From assembly GCF_001311925.1 (NCBI RefSeq), contig NZ_BBCG01000022.1, positions 1-53,273 on the forward strand: a stretch of 53,273 nt of DNA, given 5' to 3'. Below the pieces are notes generated by a model. The model made no database searches, was not told the DNA's origin, and worked only from the letters and a program-made list of their open reading frames with translations. Source of the stretch: Cellulosilyticum ruminicola JCM 14822 (GTDB lineage: Bacteria > Bacillota > Clostridia > Lachnospirales > Cellulosilyticaceae). Both the position numbers and the translations under genes were made by a program. Below are positions 16,475-24,760 of the stretch, one piece after another; within the stretch, counting starts at the first letter, position 1; every line of letters begins with the position of its first letter.

Positions 16475-16966
16475 ATGAAATATTTTGAGATTGAAGCTTT
16501 CTTTCCTTGTCATAAGGATGATAGCAGTGCAAAAACATGTATTTTATTAAGTAATGGCACAAAACAATATTCGCCATATAATATGAGACAATTTGTGTCT
16601 CATTTATTATGTGATGTAGGCCTTGATTATCGGTCTATTCGTTTGTGGAGTTCGAAAGTAACTGGCATTAAACATCATATGCCTCTTATTATTGATAATC
16701 TCAACATCTTTTTACCTATTAAGTTTCAGACAGAAGATGCCGTTCATGAAATCAGCTACGGTTATGTTCATTTAGGTTCTATTGCAAGTTATACAGATTC
16801 GAAAATTGTTCTAAGAAGCCAAAATATATTACCGACACTTTCTTCATGTTCCTACATTGATAAAAAAATAGTAAGTGCCAAATTACTTACATATGCCTAC
16901 TTAGATAATAAAAAAAATATGAATTTATGTGGAAAGAATAATATTTACACAACAATAAGGAGTTGA
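16475..16966 (+). CDS. ComK-like competence transcription factor, copy 1
   Basis: This 163-aa protein aligns by eye with Bacillus ComK in its central part: HHMPLIIDNLNIFLPIKF corresponds to the KPPIMVDPSNQIFLFPT segment. Then come the YGYVHLGSI strand, KIVLRSQNILPT and SYIDKKIVSAKLL for WISHVHV, TEVTFSNGK and SFENQVYRTAWL. ComK binds AT-boxes and activates DNA-uptake genes. It is somewhat shorter than the 192-aa Bacillus protein because the C-terminal regulatory tail is missing. A strong ATAAGGAGATG Shine-Dalgarno precedes the ATG. It heads a two-gene operon behind a LexA-type box. The match is from recall and not from a search. Confidence 0.65.
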   Translation: MKYFEIEAFFPCHKDDSSAKTCILLSNGTKQYSPYNMRQFVSHLLCDVGLDYRSIRLWSSKVTGIKHHMPLIIDNLNIFLPIKFQTEDAVHEISYGYVHLGSIASYTDSKIVLRSQNILPTLSSCSYIDKKIVSAKLLTYAYLDNKKNMNLCGKNNIYTTIRS

Positions 16967-16971
16967 TACAA

Positions 16972-17469
16972 GTGAATTATTTAGATATTGATGCATTCTT
17001 TCCTCACTATGATATGGACCAAAATTGTCGTACCTGCATTATCTATTCTGACACCACGAAAGAATTTGTACCTCTAAATGTTTCTCAATATGCACGCAGG
17101 CTTTACTTCCTTGCTAAACTTAACAAAGATGCCTTACATAATTGGAGCAAGCAAATCTTAAATACTGCTACTAACTTGCCACTTCTCATCACAGACAAGC
17201 TTATCTTCATACCAGTTAAATTCAAACCACATCCTTACACCCCTGGTCATGCTTTTACCTTCGGCTATATTAACTACAATGCAATTTCTTTTTACTCATC
17301 ACACGAGGTCATCTTAAAAAATCAAATAATTTTAAATACTATTTCACCACATCCATTCATTGACAAGAAAATTCGAGATGCAACCTTACTTTCCTACGCG
17401 TATCGTGAAACGACTTCACAGACTCCCTCTAGATCTCCACTATCTCAGCTTAGTATTTGGACACCTTAG
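16972..17469 (+). CDS. ComK-like competence transcription factor, copy 2
   Basis: I choose the GTG at 16972 as start: AAGGAG (16957-16962) stands 9 nt before it, and VNYLDIDAFFP then aligns exactly with MKYFEIEAFFP of copy 1. A TTG at 16963 would overlap the stop of copy 1. The product is about 165 aa. Shared blocks with copy 1 and ComK are NLPLLITDKLIFIPVKF, FTFGYINYNAI, EVILKNQIIL and FIDKKIRDATLLSYAY. Copies share roughly a third of residues, so the duplication is old and the two may have separate roles or form a heterodimer. The gene ends before a hairpin terminator. Confidence 0.65.
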   Translation: MNYLDIDAFFPHYDMDQNCRTCIIYSDTTKEFVPLNVSQYARRLYFLAKLNKDALHNWSKQILNTATNLPLLITDKLIFIPVKFKPHPYTPGHAFTFGYINYNAISFYSSHEVILKNQIILNTISPHPFIDKKIRDATLLSYAYRETTSQTPSRSPLSQLSIWTP

Positions 17470-17478
17470 AGGAGATAG

Positions 17479-17518
17479 AAGGACTGTCTTAGAAAATGTT
17501 ATTTTGTGACAGTCCTTT
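17479..17518. terminator. Terminator after the comK-like operon
   Basis: AAGGACTGTC (17479-17488) pairs exactly with GACAGTCCTT (17508-17517) and is followed by TTTATAT. It also lies after the stop of the convergent methyltransferase. Confidence 0.75.
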
Positions 17519-17524
17519 TATATT

Positions 17525-18100
17525 TTATTGATTTTGTATAAGTATATTGAGCCAGCTTTCAGCTGCATGTTTCTCTCGGAGATCCCCTGTTATCCATATT
17601 TTTAGGATTTTGAAACCTAGATTTGAAAATAATTCTTTTGCGCTTACCTTACTTAAATCATGATAATAACGACCATTTCTTTTTCCTTCAAAGTCACCAT
17701 ATTTAAATGAAGCATATAAAATACCTTGTGACGTTAGGGCTTTTTTTAGCTTCTTTAATATTTCTTCTAGCTCATAACTAGGGACATGCAATAATGAAGC
17801 TGATGCCCAAATCCCATCAAATATAGGGGTAAAATCTATTTCGCTAAACTGCATATGCACCACTTCTTGTCCAATGTACTGTCCTGCTAATTGGCACATT
17901 TCTATGGCACCATCTAAAGCTACTACTTCATATCCTCTATTCATGAAGATTAAACTATCTCGTCCTGAACCACAGCCCGCATCTAATATTTTGCTGCCTA
18001 CTGGAAGCAAGTTTAAAAAATCCTCATACTGCTTACTCATATCCGCATTTACAGTATCATTAAAAAATGCCTGAGCATTCATATTATAATAATTCATCAT
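17525..18100 (-). CDS. Class I SAM-dependent methyltransferase, copy A
   Basis: This 191-aa protein has motif I ILDAGCGSGRDSL (residues ~39-51), the acidic ribose contact VVALDGAIEMC, and a SLLHVP motif IV-like segment. These place it among TehB/UbiE-type small-molecule methyltransferases. A substrate cannot be named. A close paralogue with the same N terminus (YN..A..FF..T...DM...Y.DFL) is at 24188-24760, next to an HNH nuclease. This copy stands alone at the border of the accessory island. The ATG at 18100 is weakly preceded by GGAAAG; the next codons match copy B, supporting it. Confidence 0.85.
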   Translation of the reverse strand: MMNYYNMNAQAFFNDTVNADMSKQYEDFLNLLPVGSKILDAGCGSGRDSLIFMNRGYEVVALDGAIEMCQLAGQYIGQEVVHMQFSEIDFTPIFDGIWASASLLHVPSYELEEILKKLKKALTSQGILYASFKYGDFEGKRNGRYYHDLSKVSAKELFSNLGFKILKIWITGDLREKHAAESWLNILIQNQ

Positions 18101-18234
18101 TACTTTCCTATTCCCTCCATTGTTTTATTCTTATTCATATACCTCCTATTATATCCATCCCCACTACTTTTTCCCGTTATTTATAGAAAAATATTACGCT
18201 TATCTCATAGGTGCATGCCTATTTATAGCATGAC

Positions 18235-18271
18235 AAAAGGCTATGTACTACTTTCTAGTACATAGCCTTTT
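18235..18271 (-). terminator. Terminator of the metallo-beta-lactamase-fold gene
   Basis: A perfect 16-bp stem (18235-18250 and 18256-18271) with a 5-nt loop, A's before and T's after. It lies 25 nt past the stop of the minus-strand gene. Confidence 0.85.
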
Positions 18272-18295
18272 GAGCGTATTTATTTTTAATAGTTT

Positions 18296-19528
18296 CTATT
18301 TGTAACACTGATCACAAGGGTCTATCTTTCCACTTTCACTAATTGTACCACTTAAAATCGTTTTACTTCTAGAAAGTGTAGAACACTCATCTGTTTTATG
18401 ATAACTTTTGCCATTAGGTGTCCAGTATACTATTTCGCCTTTATCTGAAACGTTATCTTTAACCTCTGCTGATTCTTTTTTAGTTGCAGCTTCTTTTTTA
18501 GGTGCAACTTCTTCTTTAGGTGCAGTTTCTTCTCCATTGTTACTATCTTGTGAAGCTGGCTTTTCTACTGCTTCTTGCTTTTCACTCATATTAATCTCTG
18601 ATTTCTTCTTTGTTCCTTCTGTACCTTGTTCACAGTCTGTTGTAATACCGTATCCTGTAGACTTAAACACAATACTACCACATTTATCTGTTCTATGTAC
18701 TTCTATTCCTTGGAGCTTATCTAATGTTTCTTGATGTGGATGGCCATATTTATTCCCCTCTCCACAAGTAATAACGGCATATATTGGATTAACCTTTTCT
18801 AAAAACGCTTGTGAAGTACTTGTTCTAGAACCATGATGTCCTACTTTTAATAAATCTACTTGTTCTACTTTCGGTAAGATTTCTTTTTCTACTTCTTCTT
18901 CAGCATCCCCCATAAGAATGACTTTGTCCTCACCGTTAATATATTCAACAACAAGAGATTCATTGTTTGTATCGCTACCACCATCCGTATTCATTACCTT
19001 GAAATAACCTCCCCCTAATGGGAACTGACTATCCTCTAATGGTACACTTGGTGTTAACCCTTTATCCATAACTGCATTGATAAAATCTCTATATACCTTT
19101 GTATCCGCATCGCCGTTTGCTACAAATACCGTATTGATATGTATATTTTGTACGACAGTATCTAATCCCCCTACGTGATCCGCATGTGGATGGGTCGAAA
19201 TAATGTATTCAAGTTCTGTAATACCATGACTTTTTAAGTAACTTACAATGAATTCGCCATCTTCATTATCTGCCCCATCTATTAACATGGCTTCACCATT
19301 GTTTTCGATAAGAATGGCATCTGAATTCCCTGTATCAATAAAGTGAATCTCACTTTCTCCCTGACTTACTATCTTGTCTTCAGTTACATTTTGACTTACT
19401 TGTACTGTATTATTGGATATTGTCTGTTCTTTGAAAGCTTGCGCCTCACCAGTACACCCTGGAAGAAAAGTTAAAGCTACTACTAAACCTAGTACACCTA
19501 ATTTATTAAAAAACTTACTTATTTTCAT
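18296..19528 (-). CDS. Secreted ComEC/Rec2-type metallo-beta-lactamase-fold lipoprotein
   Basis: This 410-aa protein starts with a lipoprotein signal (LPGC near residue 25). The MBL domain (~60-290) shows IHFIDTGNSDAILI and STHPHADHVGGLD (HxHxDH zinc motif). LMGDAEEEVE and VGHHGSRTS, both characteristic of the ComEC C-terminal nuclease-like domain family, follow. A Lys/Glu-rich linker (~310-365) joins a small C-terminal module GKSYHKTDECSTL...CDQCYK with cysteines that could bind zinc. Such lipoproteins are thought to hydrolyse extracellular nucleic acid or phosphodiesters. Its presence 2 kb from ComK-like genes may be meaningful for DNA uptake, but that is inference. The start has AAGGGAG. 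Confidence 0.85.
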   Translation of the reverse strand: MKISKFFNKLGVLGLVVALTFLPGCTGEAQAFKEQTISNNTVQVSQNVTEDKIVSQGESEIHFIDTGNSDAILIENNGEAMLIDGADNEDGEFIVSYLKSHGITELEYIISTHPHADHVGGLDTVVQNIHINTVFVANGDADTKVYRDFINAVMDKGLTPSVPLEDSQFPLGGGYFKVMNTDGGSDTNNESLVVEYINGEDKVILMGDAEEEVEKEILPKVEQVDLLKVGHHGSRTSTSQAFLEKVNPIYAVITCGEGNKYGHPHQETLDKLQGIEVHRTDKCGSIVFKSTGYGITTDCEQGTEGTKKKSEINMSEKQEAVEKPASQDSNNGEETAPKEEVAPKKEAATKKESAEVKDNVSDKGEIVYWTPNGKSYHKTDECSTLSRSKTILSGTISESGKIDPCDQCYK

Positions 19529-19656
19529 TTTTCGCTCCCTTATTATATGGTTGTCTATTTTAAGTCGTATTATATGTTTTATATATCTTTATTATAAATG
19601 AATTTAATATAAACTTCCACTCATCATAAAAAACCATACAATAAGGTACTTATATA

Positions 19657-20157
19657 CTATATATTATTATTACAATATTGGTTCATTAGCTGGTCGATTT
19701 CAAATTGAGCTATATTAGTATGTCGAATATTGGCATTCATTTGTTCTAGGTTCAACTTTCCTTTTTTATATTCATCTTCTGTAATCTTTTGGGTAGCTTC
19801 TACGGCGCAGCTTACCCATATAAATAAATTGTTCAGCATCTCATCTCTTGGCATAAGGCTACAGAAACTAGGTCTATATACAATGACCATCCATTCGTGA
19901 TCTGTAAACATATTATAGGCTGTAGTACAATATTCTCCGCTCTTATAAGTTATAAACGTCTTAACACCATTGGCAAGCTTCCTTGCAAAGATTCCACGCC
20001 TTAGTTCATACTCCTCTTCATAAGGAGCATTTAAATCACATACTCCAAAATGGACAAAAGGCTCTTTCTTATAATCAATCTGGCAAATATAAACTTGATG
20101 ATTTTGCTCAAAAAAGTATCTTAAACGCTTTTTAAGCGAAGTCATATAGTTCTTCAT
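19657..20157 (-). CDS. Hypothetical protein (166 aa)
   Basis: I do not recognise this protein. It is soluble, with an N-terminal basic helix (KKRLRYFFEQNHQVY), a mixed middle and a helical C terminus (residues ~120-160). There is no signal peptide. An AGGAG Shine-Dalgarno stands about 10 nt before the ATG at 20157. It lies downstream, on the same strand, of the barnase-like toxin gene, with an IS66 remnant and a terminator between. It could be a displaced immunity gene, but nothing in the sequence resembles barstar. Confidence 0.5.
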   Translation of the reverse strand: MKNYMTSLKKRLRYFFEQNHQVYICQIDYKKEPFVHFGVCDLNAPYEEEYELRRGIFARKLANGVKTFITYKSGEYCTTAYNMFTDHEWMVIVYRPSFCSLMPRDEMLNNLFIWVSCAVEATQKITEDEYKKGKLNLEQMNANIRHTNIAQFEIDQLMNQYCNNNI

Positions 20158-20246
20158 ATGGCATTTTCTCCTATATCTATTAATCTCTATTTACACACTC
20201 TTATCTTTAAATTCTACTTGTCCTTATCTTTAAATATACCCAAAAT

Positions 20247-20447
20247 ATGTTATTTAAAATCACAAATAAATACAAAAGAGGTACTAAATTCGATACACTT
20301 CCTATAGAAACAATTGAATACAAGCTTTCAGAAAAAGAAAATGTATATGCTACTTGTGGCTCACCTTTAACAGAGATGAAAAAAGAAATCAGAAAAGAAC
20401 TAGTAATCATCTGCGGAGGTAAAAATCCAGCTACGCCACAAAGCTAG
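20247..20447 (+). pseudogene. IS66-family transposase fragment
   Basis: About 66 codons match the zinc-binding N-terminal region of IS66 TnpC transposases: PIETIEYKLSEKENVYATCGSPLTEMKKEIRKELVII. The normal CPxCG is degraded to YATCG. The frame breaks off after ELVII, where PAKVKVVEHV would be expected. All catalytic DDE residues are gone. It is an insertion-sequence scar next to the toxin gene. Confidence 0.7.
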
Positions 20448-20477
20448 TTAAAGTATACTAACAGTGGCGTATTTTTT
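20432..20477 (+). terminator. Hairpin with T-run after the IS66 scar
   Basis: TACGCCAC (20432-20439) and GTGGCGTA (20464-20471) pair exactly, followed by six T's. Possibly an old element end acting as terminator. Confidence 0.5.
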
Positions 20478-20513
20478 GTAGGCGTGTTTGAATTGACGCT
20501 TACATATAAATAA

Positions 20514-20558
20514 ATAGAGGGAATAGCTGTGACTCATCACACTAGCTACTCCCTCTAT
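20514..20558 (-). terminator. Terminator of the barnase-like toxin gene
   Basis: Arms 20514-20528 and 20544-20558 pair over 15 bp with one mismatch. On the minus strand it comes 4 nt after the stop codon. Confidence 0.8.
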
Positions 20559-20561
20559 CTT

Positions 20562-21806
20562 TTAATAATTGCTCATATCAATACCAAACCATGGACTTTG
20601 GATTCCATTACCTTCCCCATAGTTTTGACTCTGTTCAGTATAATTAACATCTAAAAATTTATAATGATTTGAAAAATAAGCAATACAACTTTTTGTATCA
20701 TATACCATTCTATCCATGCCATGTAAGGTATATTCTAAAAATCTATTTGGATTATTATCTCCATGAACAGCATCATTAGTTTGTATATTGTGGCTCCATA
20801 TTTCCCAACTTCCTCCCCCTAAAATATGTACATTATTAGTATTTACTGGTAATACTTCTAATATATTTTGATGAATTGAACGCAGTGCGCCAAACTGATT
20901 CTCACTTTGGTCACCTTTTTGTTTCCTTGATGGCAATCTAGTATCTATTTCACGACCACCATATTTTACCCAACAAGTTACATCCTCTGCTAATGCAATT
21001 AAACTTTTTAATCTTTCATTTACATCCGGCATTTGAGCATATTGCTTAATACTCGCATAATCAAATATATTTGTACCTATTTGTCCCACAGAAGCACCTG
21101 TTGAATTTGTAGTTTTTGGATTTGTAATACTTTGATGTGCAATAAGTTGTGGATTTATATTGGCTACTCCATTTACTCTTTCATCTAACTGCCTACGAAT
21201 TTTTGTTACTGCCTCTCCATCATAAATTCCATTAATAACGTTATATACTTTATTAGCTAATTTACGTTCTAAGGTACTTTCTACATAGTCGTTAAGCGTA
21301 CTTTTATCCTTTCCTTTATATGTTCCTGCCGCCTTAAGAATTGCTATCCTATCTTCCTCTTTCGTTATTTTATACACCCGTTTTTTTACACTTTTTAATA
21401 AATCCAGTACTTTTGATATCTCTAATTTCTCATCCCTATTTAATTTGGAAATTTCACCTCTAATAGCTTCTATATCTTTGCTTAACACTCTATATCGAGC
21501 AACCTCACTATTTGTTGCCTCATTAGCTATTTTCCATATGGTTCCAATTCTATTTCTTTCAATATACGCCTTTATCTTAGGTATCATTGTGTCCTTATCT
21601 TCTCTATTAGGAATAGCTTCTAAATCAACAAGTCGTTGAATAGGATATTTTTGCATATTCCCTTTTGAATATGATAATGGATTGAATGTTTTTGGTACTT
21701 CATTTTCTGCATTAACTTTATAGCATTTATGACTGCTTAAATTAGAATTAGTTTGTGCTTCTTGTTTGGTCTTTGACTCTTGTAATTGCGTTGTATACAT
21801 TCTCAT
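20562..21806 (-). CDS. Putative effector with C-terminal barnase-like RNase domain
   Basis: This 414-aa protein has no signal peptide. The first ~55 residues are polar and disordered and contain TFNPLSYSKGNMQKYPIQR. A helical middle (~90-215) follows, then a C-terminal part whose end FLEYTLHGMDRMVYD...YFSNHYKFLDV aligns by eye with the end of barnase (INYTSGF...DRILYSS...YKTTDHYQTFTKI). The Arg (DRMVYD) and the catalytic His (NHY) are kept, and E in LEYT or WEIW may act as the base. This suggests a guanyl-specific RNase toxin. It has a strong AAGGGGAAA Shine-Dalgarno and its own terminator. Its start overlaps the decayed McrC gene by 59 nt. No immunity gene is evident. Confidence 0.55.
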   Translation of the reverse strand: MRMYTTQLQESKTKQEAQTNSNLSSHKCYKVNAENEVPKTFNPLSYSKGNMQKYPIQRLVDLEAIPNREDKDTMIPKIKAYIERNRIGTIWKIANEATNSEVARYRVLSKDIEAIRGEISKLNRDEKLEISKVLDLLKSVKKRVYKITKEEDRIAILKAAGTYKGKDKSTLNDYVESTLERKLANKVYNVINGIYDGEAVTKIRRQLDERVNGVANINPQLIAHQSITNPKTTNSTGASVGQIGTNIFDYASIKQYAQMPDVNERLKSLIALAEDVTCWVKYGGREIDTRLPSRKQKGDQSENQFGALRSIHQNILEVLPVNTNNVHILGGGSWEIWSHNIQTNDAVHGDNNPNRFLEYTLHGMDRMVYDTKSCIAYFSNHYKFLDVNYTEQSQNYGEGNGIQSPWFGIDMSNY

Positions 21807-22724
21807 AATGATTTCCCCTTGGTATATCTTTTTGATTTTGTATTTCTACGATTTGACCTATACTATCTACTAAGCTTTCTAAAAAATCTTCTACTAAACT
21901 TGTATTCGAAGGCAAAAACGGTACACCTACTACACTACGTTCATATTCGCCTAAGCTATTTTCATAAACTCTGGCATCTCGATAACAATGCATGGTGTTA
22001 ATATCTTCTTCTCTAGGTACTTCTATCATTGTCTGCACTTTGTCTTTTTAAGCTCAATATATTATCCGGCTTTTGAGGTAATGTAGGTGTTTTATTCGCT
22101 TTGTTATAAGCTAGTGTAAATATTTCACCTGTTACACGATGTTTAAAACTTATAGTAGATTGTGCCCCTTTTTTAAGGGGGCGCTTAATCCATCTCTGTA
22201 ATAACCACTTGCCTTAGTGTTAATGAGTTCATGCTTTTCTTTTAATATAGCACCTAACTTAATAAAGCACCAGTACTCATAAAACTCTGTAATATCTTTA
22301 TTAGAGATTTGAGGATAAATTTCTAATGTCAACCTTAAATACACCTGATTATTCACTAAAACACGTAACTCCGTTAACCCAATCTCATTGTGAAAATTAA
22401 TAATACCTGTTAGTAATTTCGCCCTACTGATCCTACCTTTTCACGTATACGTAAATTATCATAATCAAAGCTTATTGCCTCTAATTTTTTTGCTTCTATA
22501 ATCACTTGATAATTCGTTTGCTCAAAAAATTGCGGCGCATATTCTTTATAAAATTGACGGGTTACACTATGATTTACATTTGCAATATTAATCTCAACTT
22601 CATCTTTACAGCTTACATTATAAACAGCTAAATCTTCCCTAGTTACTTTAGTATTGGCAAAATTTCTTAACTCTCCCTTTAGATAGAAATCAAAATAAGG
22701 CGTAATAATTTCGATAAGCTCTCT
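21748..22724 (-). pseudogene. Decayed McrC-like (DUF2357) restriction nuclease gene
   Basis: Pieces in three frames rebuild one DUF2357/McrC-like protein: RELIEIITPYFDFYL..., LTGIINFHNEIGLTELRVLVNNQVYLRLTLEIY, KDITEFYEYWCFIKLGAIL, TISFKHRVTGEIFTLAYNK, EEDINTMHCYRDARVYENSLG and VPFLPSNTSLVEDF. Single-base losses near 22438-22441 (T run) and 22165-22174 (C4T6) break the frame. A larger loss near 22030 and another between SVVG and VPFLP remove expected segments (the latter normally AYVLFPY...KVNIGG). In intact systems this nuclease partner acts with the McrB GTPase on modified DNA. It is clearly dead. The 3' end runs into the start of the RNase gene. Confidence 0.75.
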
Positions 22725-24170
22725 CTACCAGAAAGAAGTAAAGCCATCTTCACACCTCCTCAACATTTGAAGCAGCTTTTTCACTGATTTTGGATAAATC
22801 GCACTTTCTCTAATTTGCACTTCATCTCTCTCTTCTGCAATAACCTTTTCTTTTAGCTCTGTCACAGTGCAGAAATCTAATAACTTAATTAATAAATCTT
22901 CCACCTGTCTACTGGTCCCACTAATACGTGGTAAAACCTTTTGTAAAACCTGATAATCAAAGGCATCCTCTTCACTTAAAAGTTCATATTGTTGGTTATA
23001 AACCATATAAAATACAATCTCATCTCTTATACGATAAGCAAACTCTAAACCACAAGGCATTAAGATTTCATTAATCTTAATTAACTTCTCAACCTAATAC
23101 TCACCTTCCAAGTCCTTATAACCCAAAAGCTCGGTAGCATCCGACCAATCCGGTTTAACAGGAATCAAAGTAAAATTAGCACTTATTACTTCCGAGAAAA
23201 GGCGGACAAGTTTAGATTTACCAGTGCCTGAGATACCGGCTAGGATGGTGAAAGGTTTGGATTTGAGGGAGAGGTAAAAATTATAAATAGTTTCCTTAGA
23301 ATAAGTAAGGCCTTGATTTGTGATATATTCGTAAATCATGTCAATGTCTTCTTGATTATATAAACCAACACGTTCAACTTCTGGCGATACAATACTTTTT
23401 CCATCACCAAATACTTCTTCAATCCTATCTTCATTTAAACAACGGCTTAACGTACCCCAATAGCCCCCTCTTGTTTTAAGCTTATCAATTTTAGTCCACT
23501 TCGCAGGAATAGTATGTCTATAACCGGGCTATATTTATAACTCATTCTCACATTACCCAGAACCTCACCTATAGCATTAATCTCTAAAACCGATTTAGAA
23601 TGCCCCTCACCTTCAGTGTAAACTTTCTTCAGGACAATTTTATCACCCTTTTGGATTAGCATTAAATTATCAAAAGCTGTAGTCCCACTATTATTAAGTT
23701 CTTCATCTTCATACATTTGCTTCATTTTTTCAGGGTCACCGATAATATTCTTTAAACTATGCCCCACCCATCCAATGGCATAAATATTGTTGTCTATAAA
23801 GTCTTGCGTTAAATCTTCACCATCATAATTAGCTCCAGCAAACCAATAGGTGATATCTTCATTGGCTCCCTCATTCGAACTCTTACCTCTATCTACAAGG
23901 AACTTTTATACCATCCTAATGCTGCAGTATACATATTTCCTTTATCTTTTGCTTTTAAAACATCTCTAGTTTTATATAATGTGATAATATTACAAATATG
24001 ATTACTATCATCAATAGTGTAGATATCGATATCATGATTAACACATTCCTTTAAATGCTTAGATACTGTTTTAAGTGCTGCACAATATTTAGTTACACTT
24101 TGTTGAGCTGTTGTTGCATTAATTTCTAACCATGCTTTAAATTCATTGCTTAAATCTAAGCATATTTCAT
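22725..24170 (-). pseudogene. Decayed McrB-like AAA+ restriction ATPase gene
   Basis: Reading across frames gives the McrB-type layout. An N-terminal DNA-binding region (LSNEFKAWLEINATTAQQSV, ALGWYK) comes first, then GGYWGTLSRCLNEDRIEEV, then the P-loop GISGTGKSKLVRLFSEV and GYKDLEGEY. The C-terminal end is GLEFAYRIRDEIVFYMVY...GFTSFW. Frame breaks sit near 24165 (A run after ATG), 23904-23907 (T4 on the plus strand) and 23524-23528. A stop directly after GEY with loss of about 200 residues removes Walker B and the sensor region. The ATPase cannot work. It lies between the methyltransferase/HNH pair and the McrC remnant on one strand, probably once a four-gene island. Confidence 0.8.
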
Positions 24171-24187
24171 ACTCCTAATTTCTAGAT

Positions 24188-24760
24188 TTACTTTCTTACG
24201 AGTATATTAACCCATTTTTCATCTCCACGCCCTGCACGTACATCACCTGTAATCCACATCTTTTCTACTTTAAAGCCTACTTTTGTAAACAACGCTCTTG
24301 CCTTATCTTCTGTCAGGTCTAAGAAATAACGCCCATTTCTTTCTCCTTCAAATTCGCTGTTTTTAAATGAAGCATAAAACACACCCTCATCTTTTAAACA
24401 TACTTTTAGTTTACCAAGTACCATTTCTATTTCACTGCTTGGTACATGAAGTAACGAAGAAGCAGCCCAAATACCATCAAATATACAAGGGAAATCTATC
24501 TCTTGAAATTGCATATGCACTACCTCTTGTCCAATATGTTCACTAGCAAGCTTACACATTTCAATAGAGCCATCCATAGCAACTACTTCATAGCCTAATT
24601 TCTTAAAGCTAAGACTGTCTCTTCCTGATCCACAGCCAATATCTAATATTTTTGCACCTTGAGGTAAGTTAGCTAAAAAGTCTTTGTAGTTTGCAGTCAT
24701 ATCTACATAAGCTGTTCCTTCAAAAAAGTCTTTAGCGCTTTCGTTGTAATAATTTTCCAT
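24188..24760 (-). CDS. Class I SAM-dependent methyltransferase, copy B
   Basis: This 190-aa protein is a close paralogue of the 17525-18100 protein: ILDIGCGSGRDSL, VVAMDGSIEMC, GQEVVHMQFQEIDF and SSLLHVPSSEIE are nearly identical in both. Motif I and the acidic loop are intact, so it should bind SAM; the substrate is unknown. Its ATG directly abuts the stop codon of the HNH nuclease gene (24760/24761), so the two are translated together. The family is not a typical DNA methylase (no DPPY or PCQ). A protective role for the nuclease is therefore unlikely from sequence, although small-molecule or RNA modification is possible. Confidence 0.85.
   Translation of the reverse strand: MENYYNESAKDFFEGTAYVDMTANYKDFLANLPQGAKILDIGCGSGRDSLSFKKLGYEVVAMDGSIEMCKLASEHIGQEVVHMQFQEIDFPCIFDGIWAASSLLHVPSSEIEMVLGKLKVCLKDEGVFYASFKNSEFEGERNGRYFLDLTEDKARALFTKVGFKVEKMWITGDVRAGRGDEKWVNILVRK

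Noticed and set aside
22150-22190. Programmed ribosomal frameshift at the A6G4 run in the McrC-like gene
   Set aside because: The gene also has deletions and several other breaks, so recoding would not rescue a product.
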